Assembly (NCBI GenBank): GCA_948567375.1
Contig: OX419759.1
Span: 26,823,493-26,887,492 of the forward strand
Direction: 5' to 3'
Source of the DNA: Lunularia cruciata
Lineage: Eukaryota > Streptophyta > Marchantiopsida > Lunulariales > Lunulariaceae
Length of the DNA: 64,000 nt
Shown here: one piece after another, positions 20,684-30,551 of the stretch
Position numbering within the stretch: position 1 is the first letter of the stretch
Layout: each line of letters begins with the position of its first letter
Position numbers and translations under genes: made by a program
Notes under the pieces: generated by a model
The model's database searches: none
What the model was told of the DNA's origin: nothing
What the model saw: the letters and a program-made list of their open reading frames with translations, nothing else

Positions 20684-21534
20684 GTACAGAGTTCTTGGGG
20701 GAGTTTCAGGTCTTGTGTGACAAGGCCTTGATTGATCATCGTACTACATCCCGAGATCACCCTGAGGCAGATGGCTTAGCAGAGAGAGTGGTTCAGACGG
20801 TGAAGAGAGGATTGCAAAAGTATGGTTTGCAGAGAGGCCACTTGGGAGATTGGGATCTCCAGTTACCTTGGTTGGCCATGGGCTATTGGTTCAACCAGCA
20901 AGCCTCCTTAGCATCCTTCTCTCCATACTTTCTACTCTATGGACGAGATCCAGATTTACCTGCAGCCATTTGTCGAGATGCTTCTATAGTTTTGGACTTG
21001 GATGAGCCCAATGTATGGATGAGTGCATGTTCTCAATGGGTAGAGATCTTTCGGAGAGTGATGCCGATGGCCTTTGAGAACTTGGCAATTGCTCATCATA
21101 GAGATACTTTACGCTATGCTACCATTTGAGGAGGAGGTTATAGACCCTTGATCCGTCGATTTCATCCAAGCAACTATGTATATCTACAGCAGACAGCACC
21201 AACGACACTTGATGTTTCTACAGGCCGCACTATCTTGAGAGTGTGCGAGGTTTTGCCATCTAGAGTCCTTGTGTTAGGAGGACATGATGGTGTTGTTTGA
21301 AAGGATCATGTGCGCAATTGTGTGCCATGCCACCTTCCAAACATTGATGGTACTATGGACCCAAGCTTAGCACTTGTACGTGCAGGCTTGAGGTGTATGT
21401 TATGTGGCTCTTCTGGTGGAGCTGCTACTATGTAAGTGTGTGATAGCTGTTCAAGAGGATGGCATATGGCATGTATGACTCCTCCCCTCACGGTGGTTCC
21501 TCAAGGACAGTGGTTATGTCCTAGATGTACTTGA
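20684..21534 (+). pseudogene. MTR integrase C-terminal part fused to a PHD finger
   Basis: After the TatB insertion the core resumes with EFLGEFQVLCDKA and the catalytic Glu in HPEADGLAERVVQ (about 20758-20796). A C-terminal integrase-like segment follows (RRFHPSNYVYLQQ, about 21150). The same frame then runs into a C4HC3 PHD finger at 21394-21531 and ends with TGA at 21532. Stops inside are TGA 21127-21129, TGA near 21298 and TAA 21433. Chromoviruses carry a chromodomain in this position; a PHD finger would be a different chromatin reader in the same place. Targeting of integration to particular histone marks is an inference. Confidence 0.88.
21394..21531 (+). other. PHD-finger domain (C4HC3)
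   Basis: The spacing is CMLC, 11 positions, CDSC, 4 residues, His, 2 residues, Cys, 14 residues, C-P-R-C. The Trp two residues before the last Cys pair (QWLCPRC) is typical of PHD fingers, which often bind histone H3 tails. One TAA (21433) falls in the first loop. The Pro-Pro-Leu loop (MTPPLTVVP) also fits PHD fingers. Confidence 0.88.
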
Positions 21535-21696
21535 CTTATAGCTAGTTCATTCTTTATATGGTATAGATTGCAGACATGCGACTAACGATGGGGCTCCATA
21601 GCACCCGGCCTCCTTTGCCCATTAGAGGGTATACCATATACTTAGAGTAGATGGCTATCTGGAGTTAGAGGGACCTAACCACCAGCAAGGGGGGAT
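21535..21696 (+). other. MTR 3' untranslated region and polypurine tract
   Basis: This short non-coding stretch ends in GCAAGGGGGGAT directly before the LTR start at 21697, a good polypurine tract for plus-strand priming. Confidence 0.6.
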
Positions 21697-21843
21697 TGTG
21701 GCACTTTAGAGTCTATGTATGACTTATGTGTGAGTTGTGCTTCTATAGTGTATGATGTTGACAGCTATGTATGTTGTGTAGCAATGTATATACGCACAAC
21801 AATTGTCATGCCATTTGTAGTGCCGCATCTAGATGCTCGGACC
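21697..21843 (+). repeat. MTR 3' LTR, first segment
   Basis: It starts TGTGGCACTTTAGAGTC after the polypurine tract and stops at GACC (21840-21843), the target site of TatC. It continues at 29410. The same first 110 bases recur at 29827-29937. Confidence 0.75.
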
Positions 21844-22535
21844 TGTAACACCCATTTGTGCATGTGTGTGGTATTGGGATATTTAGCTTGGTATTACAAG
21901 TACTTAAGAGATATTATTTATATAGAGATAAAGGATAGTTCTATATTAATCATGGTTAGCTAAAGTTAGTCATAGCTAAGATAGAAGGGACCTTACTTTA
22001 GAGGAAGTAGAAAAGATGAGCACCACTATTTTGGATTTTAGTGTGTTGACTTGGTATTATTCCTAGGTATTTGGCTTTGAGGACAAAGTTGAGAACTCTT
22101 GGGCCAGCAAACCTTTTTGTTTTGGATTCTTCTTTAGTCCAAGGATAGCCCATGTGAAGGAATCCTTGACTTAGTGGTTGGGTGAAGATAAGACCACATG
22201 CTTAGGGGAATATGCCCATGTGAATGGATATTCCTTTTTGCTTTTTGACTTTACTTGACTTTTAGTCTAGTAACTTGAGTTACTACAATAATTAGCAACT
22301 TTGGTACGTAACTATTTCACCACTATATAAACAAGGGGTGAGGAGGTACTCATCATCCTTTCATTTGCAACTAGCTCTCTCTCATTGAGTTCTCTAGTGA
22401 GCAATGTCTTGAGTCTTGGAGTGTTAGCCTTGGAGGAGTATGATGGAGTTGGGGTTCCTTGCCTTCTTAGTCCATGGTGCGTTACCATAATAGCCATCAG
22501 AGGTTCATCTTGAGTGAGAGACAGGCCGGCTCACA
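21844..22535 (+). repeat. TatC 5' LTR (692 bp)
   Basis: It runs TGTAACACCC ... GGCTCACA. The core promoter box CTATATAAACAAGG lies at about 22323-22336. It would drive transcription of the element RNA. Confidence 0.95.
22324..22331 (+). promoter_or_regulatory. TATA box in TatC 5' LTR
   Basis: TATATAAA, about 210 bases before the LTR end. It is conserved in all full-length Tat LTRs of the window except the degraded TatF copy, and deleted in TatA. Confidence 0.7.
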
Positions 22536-22539
22536 TTTT

Positions 22540-22557
22540 TGGTTCCGTTGCCGGGAC
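22540..22557 (+). promoter_or_regulatory. TatC primer-binding site, tRNA-Asp-like
   Basis: TGGTTCCGTTGCCGGGAC begins five bases after the LTR. It matches the 3' end of plant tRNA-Asp apart from TT for CG at positions 4-5 and one G fewer near the end. Confidence 0.65.
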
Positions 22558-23394
22558 CTCTCTAGAAGGCAAGATAATGTTCCGCGTCCAATTCTACATT
22601 AGGCAGAAGGAGGCTATGAGAGCTCACTTGGAGAGAACATTAGGAGAGGAGAGGGCTGAACTTATGTTAGAGAACCAAGATCCATTTGTTTACCCTGTAG
22701 TTCATTATGATGTCTTTGAGGTGATTTTGTACATCTTGTACACATGAGAGGAATTGGAGAGATTGTGTGAGGTGGATTGCAGATTTTGGGGATTAAGGTG
22801 ATTTTGGGTAAAATCTCAAGTTTGAGATCTGGACTTGAGATTTCTACACATGATAGCTTGGGTTATCTTTCAGTTATCACACTTGAAATTATTGTGAGAG
22901 CTTCTATGCACACTGGGCTAGAATTTTTGAAAGTTGATAGGGTAAAGTGCTCCCGCAACTGCATGCTCTCTGGAAAATTGTACAGATTCTGCCATTTCTT
23001 CAATTTTCAGTGAATTGTCCTGAAAACTTCCAAGATAATTCAGTGCATTGTATCCTACCTTTTGCCACAAAAATTAGAGAAAGACTGTTCTTGCGCAGGG
23101 AGAGATGAGTTTTTGAAGTGAGGGGGGTGGTTTTCATACCAAATCTGAAATATGTGTGCTGAATAGAAAGGTGTCTAGGCCAAATGGCTCAATGAAAAGA
23201 TCTGAAATTTTGCAGGGAGGGACGCCCCGGAGTTATTATCAAGTGTGCAAAATTTTAGATGACTGTGACATGTTGGTTGGGAGATTTGAGTGACATTGTG
23301 AGGAAGGGTCAATTCTGCAGAGTGGAGATCTCATGCATGAGAAGTTTGAGATCAACAAAAAACATGTTTGAGTGTTTAGATTCATCTTGGGAAC
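22558..23394 (+). other. TatC leader
   Basis: About 840 bases with short frames at 22514-22747 (77 codons) and 22777-23013 (78 codons) that also occur in TatA and TatB. I see no known domain and leave their status open. Confidence 0.5.
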
Positions 23395-23867
23395 ATGCAG
23401 GGTCATCAAGAGTGGAAATTGAGATTATGCAAGGTTCCCCAAGGGTTTAAGGTGATTGTAGGGGTTGATTTGAGGAAAAGAGAGTTTACAATAGAATTTG
23501 AAGAGAGTATTGAGAGGATCCAACACCTACACCACTTGGAGGAAAGAGTGAGTCTAAGTGCTTTCTATGTGGAGAGAAGGGACATAAGGCAAATTCATGT
23601 CCATTGACCTTTGAGAGCAAGAGATTGAGGGAAAGGAGAGGCTTACTTGACTTGGGTTTGCATGTTGGACCTTCTTCACCAAGATTGGGAGGGAGAAGAT
23701 CTAAGACCAAGGAGTTGTGTGAGGTTTGTGGAGTTGAAGGACTTCCAAAAGGACATGAGTGTAGTGGAGTAAAAGCACTTTTGGAAACTTTGGTGAAGGA
23801 TCTTGGAGAGAGTCTTAGTACAGCTACAGAAATACTACCACCTTCATCAGCTAGTTCTCAAGATTAG
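23395..23867 (+). pseudogene. TatC leader ORF (frameshifted)
   Basis: This is homologous to the 157-codon zinc-knuckle ORF of TatA and TatB. It is split by a frameshift, probably near 23520: the ATG frame stops at 23607 while the homologous frame continues to 23867. The knuckle CFLCGEKGH falls just after the shift, and the second Cys/His cluster is intact. Confidence 0.75.
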
Positions 23868-24101
23868 TGATGGAGATAATCTTTCAACTTATGGATAAAC
23901 TATCCATGAGAGTTAGATTAATATGCACTCTAGGATTTGATGTTGCTATAGAAATCTTGGAGCAACCTGAACCTTTTGTATTCCCTAGAGTGGATTATTC
24001 TCAGATGGTGTTAGTCATGTATATACTCTATTAGTAATAGAGTGAGAGAGAAAAAAAGAGAAAAAAAAATTGAGAGAAAAGAAAGATAGTGAGGAGTTAA
24101 G

Positions 24102-25911
24102 ATGGGGAAACTTCCGGTTTTCTTTGGCAAGGATGGAGAAGATGTGGAAGCCTTTGTGAGAGACTTCAAGAGAGCTTGCATAGGAAACAATGAGAGGAGG
24201 AAGAATGAGTGGGCCTCATTATTACCAAATTTCTTTGAGGATGCAGCACTTACATGGTATGAGTCAGAATACCAAAAGAGAGAGAAGAGAGAGGGGGAAG
24301 AGGAGTCTTGGGAGACTTTGACTTCAGCACTCATTGAGAACTTTCTTCCTGATGAGAGTTATGAGAGATTGATGAGTGAGGTTACATTTCTCAAGCAAGG
24401 AGATGGAGAGAAAGTGAGAGTCTATGTGGAAAGAGTGGAAAAGTTGCAGTCCAGATTTCGCATAGTGTTGAGGAAGGGTGGGGATGATGTGGAGACTACA
24501 ATGATTGGCATAGGGGCCATGCTCACCAAGAATTTTGTGGGAGGATTGAGACCACAAATTAGAAGCAAGGTGAGATATGAGAAATCCTCTTCCAAGGTTG
24601 AAGCTATCAAGATCACAATTCGTATGGAGGAGAGTTTGGAAGAGGATGAGAGTGATTTGGTGGTGAAGGAGGTTGTGCATCCTCCTCAAGGCTACAAGTA
24701 TGGTGGAACTTGATACTTTGGTGACAAGGGTTGCACCACAAGTAGTAGTTGCTCCAGTTCTTGCACCTCCACCAAAAGATCCACTCCAAACCATTACAGA
24801 ACAACTTGCGGATCTCAAGATCAATGTGGTGCAACTATGGGAGAAGAGAGAGGTGGATCAGAATGTAGGGAGAGGGCCTAGGAGTTATGGAAACTATCCA
24901 TATAGAGGAGGCCAACCAGCCAACAATTTCAATGATAGAAATTGTTTGGGTTGTGGAGGAAGAGGCCATATCCAAAGGAATTGCCCAAATTCCACTTACC
25001 ATGGAGGAAGGGGTTATGAGGGAGCCAATAGAGGGAAAGAGGGAGGTAGTGAAACCCAAGTGGCTCCTAATCCCAACAAAGGTAAGGGGATAGCATCCAT
25101 AGATGTGGTTGAGAGCAAGTATGAGAAAGGAGAGTGCTCAAACTCCAAGGGTCTTAATTTGGAGCTTTTGGCACAAGAGAAGAAGAGAGCTCGTTTTGCA
25201 GAGGATGTTCACTCTTCTCAAGGAATTACTTCAAGCAAGGATATTCCTATGTCTACTAGGAGCACTCGTACCTCAACACCATCAACAACAAAGACTCCAA
25301 GGAAGAAGTTGGGGATGGAGGACTTCTTGATCTCAAAGCAACAATGGAACTACAATGTGTTGGAGGATGTTGGTAGTCACAAGGCTAACATCACAGTGGG
25401 CCAATTAATTGCTTTGAACCCTACCTTGAGAAAGGAGCTTAGAGGTGGTTTGAGTTCTACAAGGAGCAAGAAGAAGAAGAAGGCAAAAGTTCCAATATCA
25501 ATGGGGGTGGTGGATGCCAAGCCAGCACCATGGGAGGCTTGTGAATATGCCTCCAAGATTGATGTGAGAGTGAATGGTCACAACATCAAGGATGCATTGG
25601 TTGATGGAGGATCAGCAGTGAATGCCATGTCAAAAAGGTTGATGAAGAAGTTGGGTATGATACCCTCAAGACCTTCAACATTTGTGGTGAGCATGGCAAA
25701 CAAGCAACAAGTTCGACCAGTAGGGGTGATGGATAAAGTGGTAGTTTCAGTTATGGGAGTTCAAAATCTCATGACTTTCCAAGTGTTGAAGGATTCAAGC
25801 TATGACTTACTTCTTGGGAGGCCATGGTTGAGAGCAGCACGTACAACTGATCGATGGCACAAAGGGTACTTGAGATTGGGCCATCAAACCATAGAGTCAC
25901 AGTTCTTGTGA
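24102..25911 (+). pseudogene. TatC Gag and protease
   Basis: It starts with ATG at 24102 (MGKLPVFFGKDGEDVEAFV). A 2-bp deletion near 24712 ends the first frame; homologous sequence continues in the 24673-25911 frame. That frame has the knuckle CLGCGGRGHIQRNC (about 24952-24993) and the protease active site VDGGSAVN with Asp at 25603-25605. A 1-bp deletion near 25872 then shifts into a premature end at 25911, just after the conserved LLLGRPWLRAA segment. Confidence 0.9.
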
Positions 25912-28669
25912 CTAACACCACCAACACTTCACATTTAGATACACCATCTTCTGATTATTGGGAATCAGATTCTGAAGAAGGAGCTTCAGGTGTGGACACA
26001 AGCATGAAAGAGGAGACTTCCACGGAGGAGGATGAATCTGAATCTGATTCAGATGTGTATCCTTTGTGTGCTATGGATTTTGCACCTAAGCCAGAGGTTT
26101 TGAAGGACCCAGATAAATCACCATTGACACTTGAGGAGGCAGAGAGAAGGTTATCTACCCTCAAGTATGGCCCAAATGTTACCAAGGAGGAGAAGGTGAG
26201 ATTTGAGGAGATTTTCCGCAAGTTCATCCATGTGTTTGCTTTTAGTCACAAGGATTTGAAGGAAGTCACCTTGGAGGAGCACAAGATAGAGGTGGAGTAG
26301 CATGCAAGACCAATCCGCCAAAAGCAACGTCGCATTAGCCCACCAATATCTTTGGTTGTGAAGGAGGAAATTGATAAGCTCAAGGAGGCTGGATTTATCT
26401 TTGAGGTGGAGAATTCAGAATGGGTGTCTCCAATTGTCATTGTGAAGAAAAAGAATGGCAAGCTTCGGGTATGTGTGGATTACAAGAAGCTCAATGCTGT
26501 TACCAAGAAGGACTACTACCCATTGCCATTCATTGATGAGATCTTGGAGGAGGTTGCAGGTCATGAGAGGTACAGTTTTGGAGATGGTTATAGTGGATAC
26601 AACCAAATCAAGATTGCACCAGAGCATCAACAACTCACCACGTTCACCACACCTTGGGGAACTTACGCTTTCAAGGTCATGCCTTTTGGGCTTTGCAATG
26701 CTCCAGCCATATTCCAACGGTTCATGAACAAGGTATTTGAACCTTTCATTGGGAAATTTGTGAGAGACTTCATTGATGACTTTTGTGTCTAAGGGAGCAA
26801 GGAGGAGCACTTTGAACACCTAATCAAAGTCTTGCAACGCTTGGATGAGGCAAATGCATCACTCAACCAAGAGAAGTGCATTTTTGGATGTGAAGAAGGT
26901 CTACTTTTGGGGCACATCATCTCCAAGGATGGAATAGCAGTTGATCCTGAGAAGGTGAGGAAAATCTCAGACCTTCCATTCCCTTCAAGCTTGACAAAGT
27001 TATGCCAATTCTTGGGGATGGTTGGATACTATAGGAGGTTCATCTTCTCATTTTCCAACAAGGCTTATGCATTGACCATCTACATGAAGAAGGGTGTAGA
27101 TTACATGGTGATTTTGGAGGACAAGGAGGCTTTCAAAGCTTTTGAGGAGCTCAAGCAATCCCTTGTTGTAGCTCCAATTCTTGCCAAACCTGATTGGAGT
27201 AAGCCTTTCATCCTCTACACTGATGCTTCTAATGTAGCTATAGGATGCACTCTTAGTCAATTAGACCAAGATGGGCATGATCATCCAATAGCTTATGCTA
27301 GTAGGCAGATGGTTATAGCAGAGAAGAACTACTCTGTCACGGAGAGAGAAGGGTTGGCAGTGATCTTTGGTCTCAAGAAGTTTAGACACTACTTGGTTGG
27401 AGGGAAAGCCACCATTGTCACGGATCACAAGGCTTTGAAGTACATCTTCAACAAGCCTAATGTTGAAGGGAGACTAGCAAGGTAGATGATACTCTTGTCT
27501 GAGTATGACTACACCATTGAAGATAGGCCAGGAAAGAAACATGCAAATATTGATTTATTATCTAGAGACTATGATCATGATGGAGATGAGCCAATGGATG
27601 ATTCCTTCTCGGATGAGGAGCTCATGACAATCTCAGTCACTCAAGAGGTTCCAATGGAGTACAAGGAGATTGTGGATTTTGTGACAAAAGGTAACTTTCC
27701 AGAAGGGATGCATGCTAGGGAGAGGAAGGCCCTTGCAGCAAGATCTAGACCTTACACAATGGTGGAGGATATTCTTTTTCACCAAGGAGCAGATGGTCTA
27801 CTTCGAAGAGCAGTGGGTAAGGAAGAGTCTATCCTACTCATAAAGGTACATTGTGGTAGTTACTGATTACCTTACCAAGTGGGTTGAGGCTAGACCATTG
27901 AGGGAAAAGAATGAAGATGAAGTTGGGAGATTTCTTTATGAACGCATTATCACTAGGTTTGGATGCCCTTTGGAGTTGGTTTCTGATAGAGGAGGAGAGT
28001 TTACAGGAAGCATAACTACAGCCATGCTACAACATTTCTCTATCACACATAGAGTAACTACATCCTATAAGCCAAATTCCAATGGCTTGGCAAAGAGAAC
28101 CAATCAGACCTTGTGCATGATGTTGGCCAAAGATGTAGAAATGGAGGGGGCTAAACATCATTGGGACAAGAGGATTCATGCAGTTTTATGGGAGTATAGG
28201 ACAACCATGAAGACTTCCACCGGATATTCTCCATTTCAATTGGTGTATGGTATTGAGTCTACCTTACCTATTCACTTTGATCTTCCTACCTTCCAAAGCA
28301 TTCATAGGAGATTGAAGAAAGCACAAGGAGGTGATGCAGAGAAGTCAAGGAAGGATCAACTCATGGAGTTGGAAGAGGCAAGAGCAGTTGCTATGGTTTA
28401 AGTGGAGCAAGCCCAAAAGGAAACAAAAGGAGAGCTATGACAAGAGGCAAGGCAAGAAGAAGGTGGAGCCTTTCAAGGAAGGTGATTGGGTAATGTTGTT
28501 TGATTCCATTCGATTCAAGAGAGTGCATAAGAAGTTTTTGCCTAAGTACTTTGGACCTTTCATAGTGGAGAAGGTGTGGGGCAATTACACCTATGATCTC
28601 AAGGAGTTGGGAGGAAGACACTTTGATAGGATTAACCATGATAAGTTGAAGATGTACCATAGAAGGTAG
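25912..28669 (+). pseudogene. TatC linker, RT, RNase H and integrase
   Basis: Acidic linker to about 26300, ending in TAG 26298. RT has VCVDYKKLN, GDGYSGYNQI, MPFGLCNAP and FIDD (about 26773-26784), with TAA at 26790 for a Tyr codon. RNase H has LYTDASNVAIG and TDHKALKYIF, with TAG at 27483 for Trp. Integrase lost about 83 codons at 27845: ILLIK joins directly to the YIVVVTD segment out of frame. The HHCC zinc domain and the first catalytic Asp are therefore gone. The second Asp (LVSDRGGEF) and Glu region remain, with KR for the usual ER after Ala. A TAA (28399-28401) precedes the C-terminal domain, which ends at 28669 (KLKMYHRR). Confidence 0.9.
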
Positions 28670-28717
28670 AGAGACCTTTACTTTGAGGACAAAGTGAAAA
28701 CTTAGTCCGGGGGTAAA

Positions 28718-29409
28718 TGTAACACCCATTTGTGCATGTGTGTGGTATTGTGATATTTAGCTTGGTATTCCAAGTACTTAAGAGATATTATTTATATAGA
28801 GATAAAGGATAGTTCTATATTAATCATGGTTAGCTAAAGTTAGTCATAGCTAAGATAGAGGGGACCTTACTTTAGAGGAAGTAGAAAAGATGAGCACCAC
28901 TATTTTGGATTTTAGTGTGTTGACTTGGTATTATTCCTAGGTGTTTGGCTTTGAGGAAAGAGTTGAGAACTCTTGGGCCCGCAAACCTTTTTGTTTTGGA
29001 TTCTTCTTTAGTCCAAGGATAGCCCATGTGAAGGAATCCTTGACTTAGTGGTTGGGTCAAGATAAGATCACATGCTTAGGGGAATATGCCCATGTGAATG
29101 GATATTCCTTTCTGCTTTTTGACTTTACTTGACTTTTAATCTAGTAACTTGAGTTACTACAATAATTAGCAACTTTGGTACGTAACTATTTCACCACTAT
29201 ATAAACAAGGGGTGAGGAGGTACTCATCATCCGTTCATTTGCAACTATCTCTCTCTCATTGAGTTCTCTAGTGAGCAATGTCTTGAGTCTTGGAGTGTTA
29301 GCCTTGGAGGAGTATGATGGAGTTGGGGTTCCTTGCCTTCTTAGTCCATGGTGCGCTACCATAATAGCCATTAGAGGTTCATCCTGAGTGAGAGACAGGC
29401 CGGCTCACA
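28718..29409 (+). repeat. TatC 3' LTR (692 bp)
   Basis: It has the same length and ends as the 5' LTR. The preceding purine-rich CCGGGGGTAAA (28708-28717) is the likely plus-strand primer. GACC follows as target duplication. Confidence 0.95.
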
Positions 29410-29937
29410 GACCCTGGAGTTCCAGTGATAGTAGTTAGAGTTATTTCAGTAGTTTCTCAAAGACTACTTTCCGACGGTTAGATTTCATGTTCAAGGTACT
29501 GACTTCATGGTGGAGCCCACCGTCACTTTGCACCGTCAAGTGTGCCGTCAGTGGGACCATTAGGGTTCCAGAGCTAGCTTGAGTCCAAGGGGGGTATAGT
29601 TTTGAAGTGAGCTCCAGAGAGCTCACTTCTCTAATGTTGAGCCTTCGAGTTCCTGGCTATGGTGGATAGAGGCCGGCAAGCATCACCTGGATTCTCTATG
29701 CTTGAGTGGGTGTGGCTTGACTATAATCAGTGCCCAGTTGTTAGCAGTTTATAGAGTGACAGATCAAGTACTGATCTAAGTTGAGTTGCGTTGAGAGTGG
29801 TAAGCAATCTGATTACATCAGAGAAGTGGCACTTTAGAGTCTATGTATGACTTATGTGTGAGTTGTGCTTCTATAGTGTATGATGTTGACAGTGATGTAT
29901 GTTGTGTAGCAATGTATATATGCACGACAAAGTTCCC
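29410..29937 (+). repeat. MTR 3' LTR continuation and a second partial LTR start
   Basis: 29410 to about 29812 continues the MTR LTR interrupted at 21843 and probably ends near GATTACA. ATCAGAG follows, resembling part of an initiator-Met primer site. From 29827, TGGCACTTTAGAGTC repeats the LTR beginning for about 110 bases, so LTR start lies directly behind LTR end. A related relic at 40400-40890 shows the same ACATCAAAGAAGTG junction followed by other sequence. Confidence 0.6.
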
Positions 29938-30419
29938 CACTTGGATTAGAAGTTGGTTGAAATCTGAAGAATAGATTAGAGGAGGCTTGGAGTAAAAGTT
30001 GAAAATAGCTTGATGATAGAGCAAGAAGGCTTTGAAGCTCTTTTTTGACAAAAAGTACAAAAATTTGTTAAATTCTTGTGATTAGATCCTCTCTGTGCTT
30101 GCAGGCTTGTTTGTGTGCCCAATTGGCTTGGATTAATGTGCAGGTGTTGCGCTTAGGTTCCTTCCTTCTAGGTGTGCTATGTTTTCTCCTTGGTAATGTT
30201 GGAAGTGATGACAAATAGACCAAGAGTGTGCATTATGATGATAGTTTAGGTTGCCCATTACTCTCCCACTTGGTAGAAGAATCTTAGAAATAGGAGTGGA
30301 GTGTTCTATTGGTTGGGTACCATAGGTGCTCAGATTAGTAGTGACAAGTCTACACATGAACTCTGATCCATAAGCTCCATAATTAGGCACTTTGGGTGTT
30401 CCTAGAGAGAGAAATAAAA
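29938..30419 (-). repeat. Left arm of an inverted-repeat pair
   Basis: Read on the minus strand this matches the start of the 30552-32765 insert: both share CTCTCTCTAGGAACAC near the outer end and GAGCTTCAAAGCCTTCTTGC further in. The arms flank about 130 bases of chromovirus Gag. It looks like a truncated copy of the same unknown element in opposite orientation. Confidence 0.65.
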
Positions 30420-30551
30420 ATTATGACAATAATTGAGATACTTGGAGAGACACTCATGCCAAGAACACCAAACCCGACCAACAATGAAACCACATTGTTA
30501 ATGCGGATGAAGAAGACATGCAATATTGGGCCTTACAAGGGACAACATTGT
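30420..30551 (+). pseudogene. ChrD Gag fragment
   Basis: The codons for ETLMPRTPNPTNNE and CNIGPYKGQ match ChrC Gag (about 58600-58690). It breaks at CATTGT where a 2.2-kb insert begins. Confidence 0.75.

Larger units (their letters stand above)
21844..29409 (+). mobile_element. TatC: complete Tat-like gypsy element inside the MTR LTR
   Basis: This 7.57-kb element has two 692-bp LTRs (21844-22535, 28718-29409) and GACC target duplication (21840-21843, 29410-29413). By eye the LTRs differ at about 16 positions, roughly 2.3 per cent, so the insertion is not recent. Order: LTR, primer site, leader, leader ORF, gag, protease, RT, RNase H, integrase, LTR. Frameshifts, stops and an integrase deletion make it defective. 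Confidence 0.93.
3826..29937 (+). mobile_element. MTR: gypsy-like element with DNA methyltransferase and PHD finger (split)
   Basis: One plus-strand retroelement occurs in three pieces: 3826-9232, 20684-21843 and 29410-29937, separated by TatB and TatC. Visible order: Gag zinc knuckles, protease, C5-MTase, RT, RNase H, integrase and PHD finger, then a polypurine tract (21685-21696, GCAAGGGGGGAT) and a 3' LTR starting TGTGGCACTTTAG at 21697. The 5' LTR and most of gag are missing, cut off by TatA. The pieces join exactly: removing TatB and one GTAC restores the integrase frame. All coding parts are broken by stop codons and a few frameshifts, so this is an old copy. The RT and integrase place it in Ty3/gypsy; I cannot assign a lineage. 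Confidence 0.85.
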
